From Curtobacterium luteum (GTDB lineage: Bacteria > Actinomycetota > Actinomycetes > Actinomycetales > Microbacteriaceae), in assembly GCF_014646995.1 (NCBI RefSeq), contig NZ_BMOI01000001.1, positions 273,018-337,017 of the forward strand: a DNA stretch of 64,000 nucleotides. Direction: 5' to 3'. The notes beneath the pieces were generated by a model. The model searched no databases and was not told the origin of the DNA. It saw nothing but the letters and a program-made list of their open reading frames with translations. The position numbers and the translations under genes were made by a program. Shown in pieces: positions 1 to 12,980 of the stretch; positions within the stretch are counted from its first letter, which is position 1, and each line of letters begins with the position of its first letter.

Positions 1-342
<342 letters not shown>

Positions 343-360
343 CAGGTCTGTGGCTCGGGT

Positions 361-540
361 TCAGCGCAGGACGCGCCGGGTCCGCCGCCACCACCACTTG
401 ACGCGCATCGACACGGTGAGCACGCCGGTGCGACGCCATTCCAGGTACTCCGGGACCGTGGCGCCGTTCTCGTACGCCCAGTACTCGTCATCGTCACGAT
501 CCGGGTCCATGGCGTCGGGCAGCGGCTTCAAGATGGGCAT
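361..540 (-). CDS. Small hypothetical protein, 59 aa
   Basis: I do not recognise a family. The protein begins [20 protein letters not shown], has an acidic middle (DPDRDDDEYW) and ends in a strongly basic, Trp-rich tail (RVKWWWRRTRRVLR) that could bind membrane surface or nucleic acid (inference). A good ribosome binding site, GAGAGGAG, lies about 8 bases upstream of the ATG. The start overlaps the stop of the preceding minus-strand gene as TGATG, the arrangement expected for translational coupling, which supports both as real genes. No signal peptide or clear membrane segment. It faces aroB tail to tail with an 18-base gap and no clear terminator hairpin. Confidence 0.6.
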   Translation of the reverse strand: MPILKPLPDAMDPDRDDDEYWAYENGATVPEYLEWRRTGVLTVSMRVKWWWRRTRRVLR

Positions 541-842
541 CAGCGATGCTCCTCTCTGTCGTCGTACCGTTCGTCCGGGGGAGTCACCCGGCGCAGCGCG
601 CGCGTGGCGAGCCCCCGGCCTGACTTGGACCACCACGCTACGTGCTCGAGTTCGCGGAGCACAGCGATCGAGATGTCGTACTCCGCCTTGCTGCGCTGGT
701 CACCGATCGACCAGACGAAGCGCCGCCACGCGTGCTCCCGATCCGCTGCCCGCCGCGACTGGAACGCCCTGAACCAACTGACCACGGCGGCGCAGATCGC
801 CGCAGCTGCGGCGATCACCGCGCTGGTGAGTGCTGTCTCCAT
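540..842 (-). CDS. Small hypothetical membrane-anchored protein, 100 aa
   Basis: Unrecognised family. Residues 4-24 ([20 protein letters not shown]) form one likely membrane segment, followed by a basic patch ([17 protein letters not shown]) that would face the cytoplasm, then a soluble tail of about 60 residues. The frame stays open further upstream, but the ATG at 842 fits best: it begins directly before the hydrophobic segment and has AGGA about 8-10 bases upstream. Its stop overlaps the start of the next gene (TGATG), so the two form a small bicistronic unit between aroB and the UbiB-like kinase. Function unknown; the shared operon is the only contextual clue. Confidence 0.6.
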   Translation of the reverse strand: METALTSAVIAAAAAICAAVVSWFRAFQSRRAADREHAWRRFVWSIGDQRSKAEYDISIAVLRELEHVAWWSKSGRGLATRALRRVTPPDERYDDREEHR

Positions 843-989
843 CCCCGCATCCTGACGTCCGCGAACCGACCCCGGGGTGACCGCAGCCCGACCTGTGCAG
901 AACGCCCCGTGCCTCCAGGCCGGTGCAGGAGGAACCTGCCTACCCGACGCACACGCGGCGGACCCAGGCCACGGGAGCACACTGGCTGG

Positions 990-2678
990 GTGCCCACCCC
1001 GCCCCGCCTGAGCGACCTCGGCCAGCAGGACGCGGACGTCGGCAGCCTGCGAACCCGCGGCCGCCGCTTCGCCGAACTCCTGCGCATCGCCCGACGCCAC
1101 CACCTCGTGCCGTTCCGCCGCCTCGACTTCTCACACGACCCCGCGACGAGCGACCTCCGACGCGACCAGGCCGAGCACCTGCGACGCGCCCTCGAGGAGG
1201 CGGGCGGCGGCTTCGTCAAGATGGGCCAACTGCTCTCGACGCGGGACGACCTCCTGCCGGAGGAGTGGACCGAGGGCCTCGCCCACCTGCAGCGCAACGT
1301 GGCACCGGCTCCCGCCGCCGAGGTCGCCGAGCTGCTCGCGACCGACCTGCACGCTCCGGTCGACGAGGTCTTCGCCGCGTTCGACCCCGAACCGGTGGCC
1401 GCGGCGTCGATCGCGCAGGTGCACCGGGCCCGGCTGCACGACGGCACCGAGGTCGCGGTCAAGGTCCAGCGGCCCGGCATCGACGCCGCCGTGCGCCGCG
1501 ACGTGGACATCGCGCTGCGGGTCGTGCGGTTCCTGGCGCGCACGAGCACCGAGGCCCGGCAGGTCGGCGTGGTGGACGTGGCCGCGCAGTACGCGGCGGA
1601 CCTGGTCCGGCAGGTGGACTTCTCCTCCGAGGCAAGGAACCTCGCCGCGCTCCGGGCCGCGCAGGCGCGCAGCGCCCGCCCCGACGAGGTCTACTTGCCC
1701 GTCCCGTACCCCGAACTGTCGGGACGACGGGTGCTCGTCATGGAGTTCCTCGAGGGCGAGACGCTCAGTGCGCTGCGGGCGCAGCGCACCGACCGTGACC
1801 TGGACGCGCCGATGCGCGCGATCCTGCGGGCATTCCTCCGACAGGTCGTCTTCGACGGGCTGTACCACGCGGACCTCCACCCGGGCAACGTCGTGCTCCT
1901 GCCCGACGGTCGGCCCGCGTTGATCGACTTCGGTTCGGTCGGGAGGCTCGACCCGGGTCTCCGGGACACGGTCCAGGACCTGCTGGCCGGCTACCTGCAG
2001 GACGACACGGCCCGGATCGCCGACAACGTCCTGCGGATGGCCCCGGTGCGCGATCCGCGCGACGAGGCCGACTTCCGGCGCGACATCGCGCGGTTCGTCG
2101 CGGACGAGCTCGGGCCGGGCGCGCGGATCGGGGTGCAGACCGTCGACGACGCCGTCGAGGTGTTCGGGCGCTACCGGCTGAAGCCGCCGCCGGACTTCGT
2201 GGCGGCTGCCCGCGCCCTCGCGATCTTCGAGGGGACGCTCCGCACGCTGACGCCGTCCTTCGACCTGCTGGAGGAGTCCCGCGACCTCGCGAAGCAGCAG
2301 ATCCGGGACCAGCTGCGCCCATCCGCCCTGCGCGACGTCGCGGTCCGCGAGCTGTTCGGGGTCGTGTCGGCGGCGCGGAAGCTCCCGCGGCGGGTGGACC
2401 GCATCACCGAGGCCATCGAGACCGGTCGGCTGTCGGTCAACATCCGTCTCTTCGGCGACCGGCAGGACCGACGGCTCGTCACGGGGCTGATCCGGCGGAT
2501 CCTGCTCGTGCTGCTCGGCTCCGGGGCGGGGATCCTGGCGATCGTGTACCTGACCCTGCCGGCGCGGCCGACGGCGGTGCTCTCGACCGGGGCGGCCGGC
2601 GGGCTGCTCGGCGGGGCGGCCGTGGTGCTGCTCGGGTGGGCTGCGCTCGACGCGTGGCGGGCGCGGCGGCGGGACTGA
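990..2678 (+). CDS. UbiB/ABC1/AarF-family atypical kinase
   Basis: 562-aa protein of the ABC1/UbiB protein-kinase-like family. Members bind ATP and are linked to lipid or quinone metabolism; in actinobacteria the substrate is unknown. Seen in order: the family KxGQ motif ([14 protein letters not shown]), the Ala-rich loop ([11 protein letters not shown]), the ATP lysine (VAVKVQRPG), the catalytic loop (HADLHPGN) and metal site ([10 protein letters not shown]), then two C-terminal hydrophobic segments ([19 protein letters not shown] and [17 protein letters not shown]) that would anchor it in the membrane. The GTG at 990 is chosen because similarity begins just after it and GGGAG lies about 12 bases upstream; upstream residues are low complexity. 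The start is less certain than the identity. Transcribed alone. Confidence 0.85.
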   Translation: MPTPPRLSDLGQQDADVGSLRTRGRRFAELLRIARRHHLVPFRRLDFSHDPATSDLRRDQAEHLRRALEEAGGGFVKMGQLLSTRDDLLPEEWTEGLAHLQRNVAPAPAAEVAELLATDLHAPVDEVFAAFDPEPVAAASIAQVHRARLHDGTEVAVKVQRPGIDAAVRRDVDIALRVVRFLARTSTEARQVGVVDVAAQYAADLVRQVDFSSEARNLAALRAAQARSARPDEVYLPVPYPELSGRRVLVMEFLEGETLSALRAQRTDRDLDAPMRAILRAFLRQVVFDGLYHADLHPGNVVLLPDGRPALIDFGSVGRLDPGLRDTVQDLLAGYLQDDTARIADNVLRMAPVRDPRDEADFRRDIARFVADELGPGARIGVQTVDDAVEVFGRYRLKPPPDFVAAARALAIFEGTLRTLTPSFDLLEESRDLAKQQIRDQLRPSALRDVAVRELFGVVSAARKLPRRVDRITEAIETGRLSVNIRLFGDRQDRRLVTGLIRRILLVLLGSGAGILAIVYLTLPARPTAVLSTGAAGGLLGGAAVVLLGWAALDAWRARRRD

Positions 2679-2694
2679 GCGGGCGGGGCGCAGG

Positions 2695-2805
2695 CACGGT
2701 GCGCGGAGCTCCCTGCACGGTGCGAGGTTGTGCACACGGTGCGGCGGAACAACGTCGCACGCTGTGGGCAGCCTCGCACCGTCCTGGCCGCGGTCGCACG
2801 GTGCG
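2695..2805. repeat. Short-word repeat array, CACGGTGCG
   Basis: The 281-base gap between the UbiB-like gene and efp contains CACGGTGCG at 2695, 2716, 2735 and 2797 and the inverted word CGCACCGT at 2775. Spacers are GC-rich and unrelated. The first three copies are 19-21 bases apart, about two helical turns. No reading frame looks real here. Function unknown; it could be protein-binding half-sites or simply an expanded repeat. Confidence 0.65.
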
Positions 2806-2864
2806 AGGCCGCCGCACCGGACGCTGCCGCGCGGCGCCGCGCGGGGCGGCACGACCCCGTCCGC

Positions 2865-2870
2865 TACACT
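2865..2870 (+). promoter_or_regulatory. Possible efp -10 box
   Basis: TACACT matches a TANNNT -10 box and would give a leader of about 80 bases before efp. No convincing -35 element is visible, so this is tentative. Confidence 0.3.
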
Positions 2871-2959
2871 CGACGGGGCGTCGCGCCGATCCGGCCAGCG
2901 ACCGCCGCGCCGGACCCCGCGTCCGCGAGACCTTCACAACACCATCGAACGGAAGACCC

Positions 2960-3523
2960 ATGGCGAGCACCACTGACATCAAGAACGGCGCCGTTCTCAT
3001 CATCGACGGCCAGCTCTGGTCGGTCGTCGAGTTCCAGCACGTCAAGCCGGGCAAGGGCGGTGCGTTCGTCCGCACCAAGCTCAAGAACGTCGTCTCCGGC
3101 AAGGTCGTCGACCGCACGTTCAACGCGGGCGCCAAGATCGACACCGCGACCGTCGACCGCCGCGACTACCAGTACCTGTACCAGGACGGCGAGTCCTACG
3201 TGTTCATGGACACCGACACCTACGACCAGATCCCCGTCTCGGAGACCGTCGTCGGCGACGCGAAGAACTACCTCCTCGAGTCCGCGATGGTCACCATCGC
3301 GATGAACGAGGGCAACCCGCTCTACATCGAGCTCCCGACGTCGATCGTCACCGAGGTCGAGACCGAGCCGGGGCTCCAGGGCGACCGTTCGTCCGGTGGC
3401 ACGAAGGACGCGACGATCATCGCGACCGGTCACCGCATCCAGGTCCCGCTGTACCTGGAGAACGGCACCACCGTGAAGATCGACACGCGCGACGGCAGCT
3501 TCCTCGGCCGCGTCAACAACTAG
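2960..3523 (+). CDS. efp: Translation elongation factor P
   Basis: 187-aa EF-P, which binds between the ribosomal P and E sites and rescues ribosomes stalled at polyproline stretches. Three beta-barrel domains are expected at this length. The N-terminal KOW-like domain carries the tip loop [10 protein letters not shown], with Lys32 at the position that is modified in some bacteria; I see no modification gene nearby. The C-terminal domain ends with [15 protein letters not shown] and [13 protein letters not shown], typical of the family. GGAAG lies 5 bases before the ATG. nusB follows after 10 bases, so the two are probably cotranscribed. Confidence 0.97.
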   Translation: MASTTDIKNGAVLIIDGQLWSVVEFQHVKPGKGGAFVRTKLKNVVSGKVVDRTFNAGAKIDTATVDRRDYQYLYQDGESYVFMDTDTYDQIPVSETVVGDAKNYLLESAMVTIAMNEGNPLYIELPTSIVTEVETEPGLQGDRSSGGTKDATIIATGHRIQVPLYLENGTTVKIDTRDGSFLGRVNN

Positions 3524-3533
3524 GCGTTCGTCC

Positions 3534-4010
3534 ATGAGTGCTCGTTCGAAGGCCCGCAAGCGCGCCCTCGACATGCTGTACGTGGCAGAGGTCCGCGACC
3601 TGCCGATCGCTGACGTCCTCGCCACGGAGACCGTCCGGCACCTCGACCAGCCCGAGCGCGCCTCGAGCTGGGACTACGCCCGTCAGATCGTCACGGGCGT
3701 CGACGAGGCACGGCACGAGATCGACTCCGTGATCGTCGACCACGCCCAGGGCTGGTCCATCGCGCGGATGCCCGTGCTCGACCGGTGCATCCTCCGGATG
3801 GGCGTCTGGGAGCTCCGGTTCAACAGCGAGGTCCCCGACGCGGTCGCGATCGCCGAGGCGGTCGAGCTCGCGCAGTCACTGTCCACCGAGGAGTCCGCCG
3901 GCTTCGTGAACGGCGTCCTCGGCGCCGTCGCGGGCGGCCGGGCCCCCGGTGCGAAGCAGCACGACGCACCGTCCGGTCGGACGGTCGCAGGAGACCGGGA
4001 GTCCCGGTAG
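3534..4010 (+). CDS. nusB: Transcription antitermination factor NusB
   Basis: 158-aa all-helical protein that binds boxA RNA with NusE (S10) in rRNA antitermination complexes. The N-terminus SARSKARKRALDMLYVAEVR and the C-terminal AVELAQSLSTEESAGFVNGV are family hallmarks. About 20 extra residues follow the core and look unstructured. It starts 10 bases after efp with only a weak ribosome binding site, suggesting translation coupled to efp. Its TAG stop (4008-4010) is the first half of the -10 box TAGGGT of the pyr operon, so the pyr promoter begins inside this gene. Confidence 0.96.
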   Translation: MSARSKARKRALDMLYVAEVRDLPIADVLATETVRHLDQPERASSWDYARQIVTGVDEARHEIDSVIVDHAQGWSIARMPVLDRCILRMGVWELRFNSEVPDAVAIAEAVELAQSLSTEESAGFVNGVLGAVAGGRAPGAKQHDAPSGRTVAGDRESR

Positions 4011-4013
4011 GGT
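4008..4013 (+). promoter_or_regulatory. pyr operon -10 box
   Basis: TAGGGT overlaps the nusB stop codon. Initiation about 7 bases downstream gives a leader of roughly 48 bases containing the PyrR site. No clear -35 element; the same box type precedes many genes in this window. Confidence 0.55.
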
Positions 4014-4028
4014 TGACCACGTCAGCGT

Positions 4029-4062
4029 CCTTTAAGTCCGTCCGGTGAGGCGGGGAAGGAGG
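4029..4062 (+). promoter_or_regulatory. PyrR-binding leader RNA covering the pyrR ribosome binding site
   Basis: The leader reads CCTTTAAGTCC then GTCCGGTGAGGCGGGG and runs straight into AAGGAGG. The TCCGGTGAGG core matches the conserved terminal loop of PyrR-binding RNA (UCCnGnGAGG), flanked by complementary CCG and CGG. Because the hairpin abuts the Shine-Dalgarno of pyrR and no terminator hairpin follows, the likely mechanism is UMP-dependent PyrR repression of translation, as described for mycobacterial pyr operons, rather than Bacillus-style attenuation (inference from layout). Confidence 0.8.
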
Positions 4063-4067
4063 TCGGC

Positions 4068-4673
4068 GTGGGCACCAGAACGGTCCTGCAGAACACCGAC
4101 ATCACGCGTGCTCTGACACGCATCGCGCACGAGATCCTCGAGGCCAACCACGGCGCCTCGGACCTCGTGCTCCTGGGCATCCCGACGCGGGGTGCCGTCC
4201 TGGCGGAGCGCCTCGCGGCGATCCTGTCCGACATCGAGCCCGAGTGGGCGGCCGACCGCGAGCAGCGGCTCGGCACCCTCGACGTGACGATGCACCGGGA
4301 CGACCTCGGGCACGGCATCGGTCGCGCGCCGCACCGCACGACGATCCCGACGAGCGGCATCGACGGCAAGGTCGTCGTGCTCGTCGACGACGTGCTGTAC
4401 TCCGGCCGCACCGTGCGCGCGGCGCTCGACGCCCTGCAGGGGATCGGTCGTCCCCGGGCGGTGCGGCTCGCCGTCCTCGTCGACCGCGGGCACCGCGAGC
4501 TGCCGATCCGGGCGGACCACGTCGGCAAGAACCTCCCGACGGCCTCCGACGAGCGCGTGACGCTGCGGCTGACCGAGACCGACGGCCGCGACGAGGTCGT
4601 CATCGAGCAGATCGAGCCGCAGCAGCCCGCCGCGCAGCAGCCCGCCGCGCATCGCACGGGGGTGACCTCGTGA
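4068..4673 (+). CDS. pyrR: Bifunctional pyr operon regulator / uracil phosphoribosyltransferase PyrR
   Basis: 201-aa PyrR. With UMP bound it attaches to its own leader RNA and lowers pyr gene expression; many members also make UMP from uracil and PRPP. The PRPP-binding motif is [19 protein letters not shown], and the earlier [16 protein letters not shown] loop is also typical. The C-terminus carries an unusual QPAAQQPAA repeat after the conserved core. The GTG start is fixed by AAGGAGG 5 bases upstream. Its stop overlaps the pyrB start (GTGA). It heads a run of pyr genes joined by 1- or 4-base overlaps, all likely controlled by the PyrR site just upstream. Confidence 0.97.
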   Translation: MGTRTVLQNTDITRALTRIAHEILEANHGASDLVLLGIPTRGAVLAERLAAILSDIEPEWAADREQRLGTLDVTMHRDDLGHGIGRAPHRTTIPTSGIDGKVVVLVDDVLYSGRTVRAALDALQGIGRPRAVRLAVLVDRGHRELPIRADHVGKNLPTASDERVTLRLTETDGRDEVVIEQIEPQQPAAQQPAAHRTGVTS

Positions 4674-5665
4674 AGCACCTGCTCTCCACCGCCGACCTCT
4701 CGCGGGCCGACGCGATCGGCATCCTCGACGTCGCCGAGGAGATGGCCGAGGTGAACACCCGCGAGGTGAAGCGGCTCCCGGCCCTCCGCGGCAAGACGAT
4801 CGTGAACCTCTTCTTCGAGGACTCCACCCGCACCCGCATCTCGTTCGAGGCCGCCGCCAAGCGCCTCTCCGCCGACGTCATCAACTTCGCCGCGAAGGGC
4901 TCGAGCGTCTCCAAGGGCGAGTCGCTCAAGGACACCGTCCAGACGCTCGGGGCCATGGGCATCGACGGCATCGTGATGCGGCACGGTGCCTCGGGCGCGC
5001 CGCGCGTGCTCGCGGACGCGGACTGGATCGACGTCCCGGTCGTGAACGCCGGGGACGGCACGCACGAGCACCCCACCCAGGCGCTGCTCGACGCCTTCAC
5101 CATGCGCCGCCGGCTGCACGGTGCCGCGAGCCGCGGGAAGGGCCTCGACGGGGTCCGGGTCGCGATCGTCGGCGACGTCCTGCACAGCCGCGTGGCGCGG
5201 AGCAACGCCTGGCTGCTCGCGACGCTCGGGGCCGAGGTGACCTTCGTCGCCCCGCCGACCCTGCTGCCCGCGGTCGACCGTCCGTTCGGCGCCGCGGTCC
5301 ACCACGACCTCGACGTCGCCCTGGCGGAGGACCCGGACGTCGTGATGCTCCTGCGCATCCAGCAGGAGCGCATGCACGACGCGTTCTTCCCGAACGAGCG
5401 CGAGTACACCCGGCACTTCGGCCTGACCGCCGCCCGCGCGGCGGGGCTGTCCGAGCGGACGCTGATCATGCACCCGGGGCCGATGAACCGCGGCCTCGAG
5501 ATCGCCGGCGTCGCGGCCGACGACCCCCGCTCCACCGTCGTCGAGCAGGTCGCGAACGGCGTCAGTGTCCGCATGGCCGTCCTCTACCTGGCCCTCACCG
5601 GATCGGCTCCGGCGACCTCGGTCGCGCAGCCGGCCGCAGCACCCACGAAGGAGCCCGTCGCATGA
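4670..5665 (+). CDS. pyrB: Aspartate carbamoyltransferase catalytic subunit
   Basis: 331-aa enzyme that joins carbamoyl phosphate and aspartate, the committed pyrimidine step. The carbamoyl-phosphate site [15 protein letters not shown] is present, as are the lysine loop [32 protein letters not shown] and MHPGPMNRG. Length matches the catalytic chain. No pyrI regulatory chain is encoded, as expected for the trimeric or PyrC-associated type. Starts at GTG overlapping the pyrR stop by 4 bases; its own stop overlaps the pyrC ATG by 4 bases. Confidence 0.98.
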   Translation: MKHLLSTADLSRADAIGILDVAEEMAEVNTREVKRLPALRGKTIVNLFFEDSTRTRISFEAAAKRLSADVINFAAKGSSVSKGESLKDTVQTLGAMGIDGIVMRHGASGAPRVLADADWIDVPVVNAGDGTHEHPTQALLDAFTMRRRLHGAASRGKGLDGVRVAIVGDVLHSRVARSNAWLLATLGAEVTFVAPPTLLPAVDRPFGAAVHHDLDVALAEDPDVVMLLRIQQERMHDAFFPNEREYTRHFGLTAARAAGLSERTLIMHPGPMNRGLEIAGVAADDPRSTVVEQVANGVSVRMAVLYLALTGSAPATSVAQPAAAPTKEPVA

Positions 5666-7017
5666 CCGCCCACCTCATCCGCGGCGCGCAGCTGGTCGAC
5701 GGCACGCGTGCCGACATCCGCCTGGAGGGACGCCACGTCACCGCGGTCGGGTCCGGTCTCGACGCGGCCGGCGCGACGGTCGTGGACGCGGACGGTCTCG
5801 TCGCGCTGCCCGGCCTCGTCGACCTCCACACCCACCTCCGCGAGCCCGGTGGCGAGGAGGCCGAGACCGTCCTCACCGGGTCCCGCGCTGCGGCCGCCGG
5901 CGGCTTCACCGCCGTGAACGCGATGGCCAACTCGAACCCGGTCGCGGACACCGCCGGGGTCGTCGAGCAGGTCCAGGCGCTCGGCGACGACGCCGGCTAC
6001 GTCACGGTCCGGCCGATCGGCGCGGTGTCGCAGGGCCTCCAGGGCACGCACCTGTCGGAGATCGGCGCGATGGCGACGAGCCGCGCGCGGGTCCGGGTGT
6101 TCTCGGACGACGGCTCGTGCGTCGCCGACCCGCTGCTCATGCGCCGTGCCCTCGAGTACGTCAAGGGCTTCGGCGGCGTCATCGCGCAGCACGCCCAGGA
6201 GCCGCGCCTGGCCATCGGCGCCCAGATGAACGAGGGACGGCTGTCGTCGGAGCTCGGGCTGGCGGGCTGGCCGGCAGTGGCCGAAGAGGCGATCATCGCC
6301 CGCGACGTGCTCCTCGCCGACCACGTCGGCGCGCGGCTCCACGTCTGCCACGTGTCGACGGCCGGCAGCGTCGAGGTCATCCGCTGGGCGAAGTCCCGCG
6401 GCATCGACGTCACCGCCGAGGTGACGCCGCACCACCTCGTCCTCACCGAGGACCTCATCGCCGGGGTCGACGGCGCGCCCGGGTACGACGCCCGCTACAA
6501 GGTGAACCCACCGCTCCGCGCCCGCGAGGACGTCGACGCCCTCCGGGCAGCCCTGGCGGACGGCACGATCGACATCGTCGCGACCGATCACGCGCCGCAC
6601 ACCTCGGAGGCGAAGTGCTGCGAGTGGCCGGCCGCCGCGAACGGCATGGTCGGCCTCGAGTCCGCGCTCAGCGTCGTGCAGGCGGCCGTGGTCGAGAGCG
6701 GGCAGCTCGGCTGGGCCGACGTCGCGCGGGTGCTGTCCGAGGCCCCGGCACGCATCGGACGGGTCGAGGGCCACGGCCAGCGCATCGCCGAGGGAGCGCC
6801 GGCCGAGGTCACGCTGTACGACCCGAGCGCGGTGCGCGACTTCTCGGTCGCCGACCTCGCCGGCCAGTCACAGAACTCGCCGTACCTCGGCATGCGCCTG
6901 CCCGGTCGGGTCGTCGCGACCTTCCACCACGGCTTCCCGACCGTCCTCGACGGCGCGGTCGTCGATGCCGGGACCGTGGCGGCGCATGCTGCGCGCGTCC
7001 GGGCGGCGGCACGGTGA
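5662..7017 (+). CDS. pyrC: Dihydroorotase
   Basis: 451-aa class I dihydroorotase, a zinc amidohydrolase that cyclises carbamoyl aspartate to dihydroorotate. The metal-binding start of the barrel is [10 protein letters not shown], followed by [17 protein letters not shown]. The catalytic Asp sits in [14 protein letters not shown]. Substrate-binding KVNPPLR is present, and the C-terminal strands include [14 protein letters not shown]. The ATG overlaps pyrB by 4 bases. pyrD is not in this window and must lie elsewhere. Confidence 0.98.
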   Translation: MTAHLIRGAQLVDGTRADIRLEGRHVTAVGSGLDAAGATVVDADGLVALPGLVDLHTHLREPGGEEAETVLTGSRAAAAGGFTAVNAMANSNPVADTAGVVEQVQALGDDAGYVTVRPIGAVSQGLQGTHLSEIGAMATSRARVRVFSDDGSCVADPLLMRRALEYVKGFGGVIAQHAQEPRLAIGAQMNEGRLSSELGLAGWPAVAEEAIIARDVLLADHVGARLHVCHVSTAGSVEVIRWAKSRGIDVTAEVTPHHLVLTEDLIAGVDGAPGYDARYKVNPPLRAREDVDALRAALADGTIDIVATDHAPHTSEAKCCEWPAAANGMVGLESALSVVQAAVVESGQLGWADVARVLSEAPARIGRVEGHGQRIAEGAPAEVTLYDPSAVRDFSVADLAGQSQNSPYLGMRLPGRVVATFHHGFPTVLDGAVVDAGTVAAHAARVRAAAR

Positions 7018-7559
7018 GCGGCGACGCGGCCCGGTGGCTCACGGGTGGGGTCATCCTCCTCCTGGTGGCGCTGCTCTTCGTCGCCATGGCGCGCACCTGG
7101 CGGAGCCGGACCCGCGCGCAGGCCGCAGCCGTGCCTCCCGTGCCGGTGCCCGCGGACCCGGGTCCGCAGGCCGGGTCGTGGGACGGGTTCACCGTCGCGA
7201 CGACCCGCGCCGACCAGCCGCTGGAGCGGATCACGGCGGGCGGCCTGGGCTTCCGCAGCCGCGGCGGCGTGACCGTCCACGAGCGCGGCGTGGTCCTGCA
7301 TCACGCCGGAGCAGCCGACCGCTGGGTCGCTGCCGACGCCCTCCGCGGCGCCGACCGCGCGACCTGGGCCATCGACCGGGTCGTCGAACCCGGGGGACTG
7401 GTCCGTGTGCGATGGACGGCGACCGGCGCCGCAGGTGCGACGGACCTCGACACCTACTTCCGGTTCCCGGAGGGCGACGCTGCAGCAGCACTCGCCGCCC
7501 TGCAGGGACTGACGACGAAGCACGAGCACCCGCACACCGCGGGCGAAGGGACGAACTGA
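7014..7559 (+). CDS. Membrane-anchored PH-like domain protein
   Basis: 181-aa protein in the position occupied by Rv1382 between pyrC and carA in mycobacteria. One N-terminal membrane segment ([19 protein letters not shown], residues 8-26) is followed by a basic stop-transfer patch, a Pro-rich linker, and a domain of about 120 residues rich in beta strands ([39 protein letters not shown]) that resembles bacterial PH-like domains. Function unknown; conserved placement suggests a link to the operon but no enzymatic motif is visible. GTG start overlaps the pyrC stop by 4 bases; the stop overlaps carA by one base. Confidence 0.8.
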   Translation: MSGDAARWLTGGVILLLVALLFVAMARTWRSRTRAQAAAVPPVPVPADPGPQAGSWDGFTVATTRADQPLERITAGGLGFRSRGGVTVHERGVVLHHAGAADRWVAADALRGADRATWAIDRVVEPGGLVRVRWTATGAAGATDLDTYFRFPEGDAAAALAALQGLTTKHEHPHTAGEGTN

Positions 7560-8757
7560 TGACACGCGAACGGGCCGTACTGGTCCTCGAGGACGGCACC
7601 CGCTACGAGGGACGGGCGTACGGCGCCCGAGGCCGAACCCTGGGTGAAGTGGTCTTCGCGACCGGGATGACGGGCTACCAGGAGACGCTGACCGACCCGT
7701 CCTACGCCGGGCAGATCGTGGTGCAGACCGCGCCGCACATCGGCAACACGGGCGTCAACGACGAGGACCCGGAGTCCCGTCGCATCTGGGTCGCCGGCTA
7801 CGTGGTGCGTGACCCCAGCCGCATCGTCTCGAACCACCGGGCGAACGCCACGCTCGACGACCACCTGGTGCGGGACGGCATCGTCGGCATCTCGGGCGTC
7901 GACACCCGCGCGCTCACCCGCCGGATCCGTGACGCCGGTGCCATGAAGGGCGGCGTGTTCAGCGGACCTGATGCGGAGCTGTCCGCCGAGTCGCAGCTGG
8001 ACGCGGTGCGGGCACAGGCCACCATGGCCGGGGCCAGCTTCTCCGCCGTCGTGTCGACGCCGGAGACCTACGTCGTCCCGGCGGTCGGCGAGCAGATCGG
8101 CCGACTGGCCGTGCTCGACCTCGGCGTGAAGGCCTCGACCACGCGCTACCTCGCCGAGCGCGGCTTCGAGGTGCACGTCGTGCCGCAGGACATCACGGCC
8201 GAAGCGCTCGAAGCGCTGGACCCCGACGCGCTCTTCTACTCGAACGGACCCGGTGACCCGGCGGCGAGCGACGCGCAGGTGTCGCTGCTGCAGGAGTCGC
8301 TGAAGACGGGGCGACCGTTCTTCGGCATCTGCTTCGGCAACCAGCTGCTCGGGCGTGCGCTCGGCTTCGGCACCTACAAGCTGCCCTTCGGACACCGCGG
8401 CATCAACCAGCCGGTGCTCGACACCACCACGGGCAAGGTCGAGATCACGAGCCAGAACCACGGCTTCGCGGTCGACGCACCCCTCGGTGAGGTCCTCGAG
8501 TCGCCGGCCGGGTTCGGTCGCGTCGAGGTGTCGCACTACTCGCTCAACGACAACGTGGTCGAGGGTCTCCGTGCGCTCGACGTGCCCGCGTTCAGCGTGC
8601 AGTACCACCCCGAGGCCGCGGCCGGCCCGCACGACTCCATGTACCTGTTCGACCGGTTCGCGGACCTGGTCCGAGCCCGTCGCGAGGAGAAGCCGCTCGA
8701 CGCGGCGACCGCCGACGCCACGACCCCCGCAGCCGACGTCACCAAGGAAGCCAACTG

Positions 8758-8758
<1 letters not shown>
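7559..8758 (+). CDS. carA: Carbamoyl-phosphate synthase small subunit
   Basis: 399-aa glutaminase subunit that releases ammonia from glutamine and tunnels it to CarB. The N-terminal domain includes [20 protein letters not shown]. The class I amidotransferase domain has the nucleophile Cys in [16 protein letters not shown], the SQNHGFAVD strand, and the His/Glu pair in [15 protein letters not shown]. Starts at ATG in TGATG shared with the preceding gene and ends one base into carB, so both synthase subunits are translated together. It supplies both the pyrimidine and arginine pathways. Confidence 0.98.
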
Positions 8759-12032
<3,274 letters not shown>

Positions 12033-12036
<4 letters not shown>

Positions 12037-12980
12037 GCGCGGTGGCACAGCCTGGGTCCACGCCGCCGGTCCCGGACCGACGCGCCAGCGGTCGGTCGGC
12101 CGTGCCGATGGGGGGAGGCGCGGCCTCCTTCGGCGTCCGGCTCGCGTCCGCCATGGCGTCGCGTTCGGCGCTGTGCGTCGGCATCGACCCCCACGCCGCC
12201 ACCCTGGCGGCGTGGGGGCTCGGCCGCGACGAGGAGGGCCTCACCGCGTTCGGCGCGACCCTGGTCGACGCGGCCGCCGGCCGCGCCGCCGTGGTCAAGC
12301 CGCAGATCGCGTTCTTCGAGGCCGCCGGGGTGGCGGGCTTCCGCGCGCTCGACGCGACGCTCCGTCGGGCGCGCGATGCGGGCCTCCTGGTCGTCGCCGA
12401 CGTGAAGCGGGGCGACATCGGCAGCACCGGTGACGACTACGCGGAAGCCTGGATCGACCGCGATGGTCCGTTCCGGGCGGACGCCATGACGGTGTCGCCG
12501 TACCTCGGCTACGGCTCGCTGCGCGGCACGATCGACACGGCGCGGGCGAACGGCGCGGGTGTCTTCGTGCTCGCTGCGACGAGCAACCCCGAGGCGCGCG
12601 TGCTGCAGACGGCCGTGCTCGCCGAGGGGCCGCGTGCGGGCCGGACCGTGGCTGCCGGTATCGTCGAGGACGTGGCAGACGACAACCGGAACGCGGGCGA
12701 TGCGCCCCTCGGCGACGTCGGGCTCGTGCTCGGCGCGACCCTCGACCTCGGCGACTTCGGCATCTCCGGCGACGACATCGGCATCGCGCCGGTGCTCGCG
12801 CCGGGCTTCGGCGCGCAGGGTGCCCGCATCGAGGACCTCCGCTCGCTCTACGGCTCCCGGGCCGAGCAGGTGCTCGTGAACGAGTCGCGCGGCCTGCTCG
12901 TCGACGGGCCGGACGGGGTCGCCGCGCTCGTCGCGGACCGCGCGGACCGCATCGCCGCCGCACTCGGGGCCGCCGCGTGA
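12033..12980 (+). CDS. pyrF: Orotidine 5'-phosphate decarboxylase
   Basis: 315-aa actinobacterial (type 2) OMP decarboxylase, last step to UMP. Core motifs: LCVGIDPH near residue 50, the catalytic lysine in [20 protein letters not shown] (Lys125), and [10 protein letters not shown]. The first 30 residues are extra relative to the core and contain GGGAAS, encoded by GGGGGAGGCGCGGCCTCC, which resembles half of the dispersed palindrome described in the findings. The GTG at 12033 overlaps the carB stop by 4 bases, which I take as the start; an in-frame ATG at 12108 is an alternative. Stop overlaps the gmk GTG by 4 bases. Confidence 0.95.
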
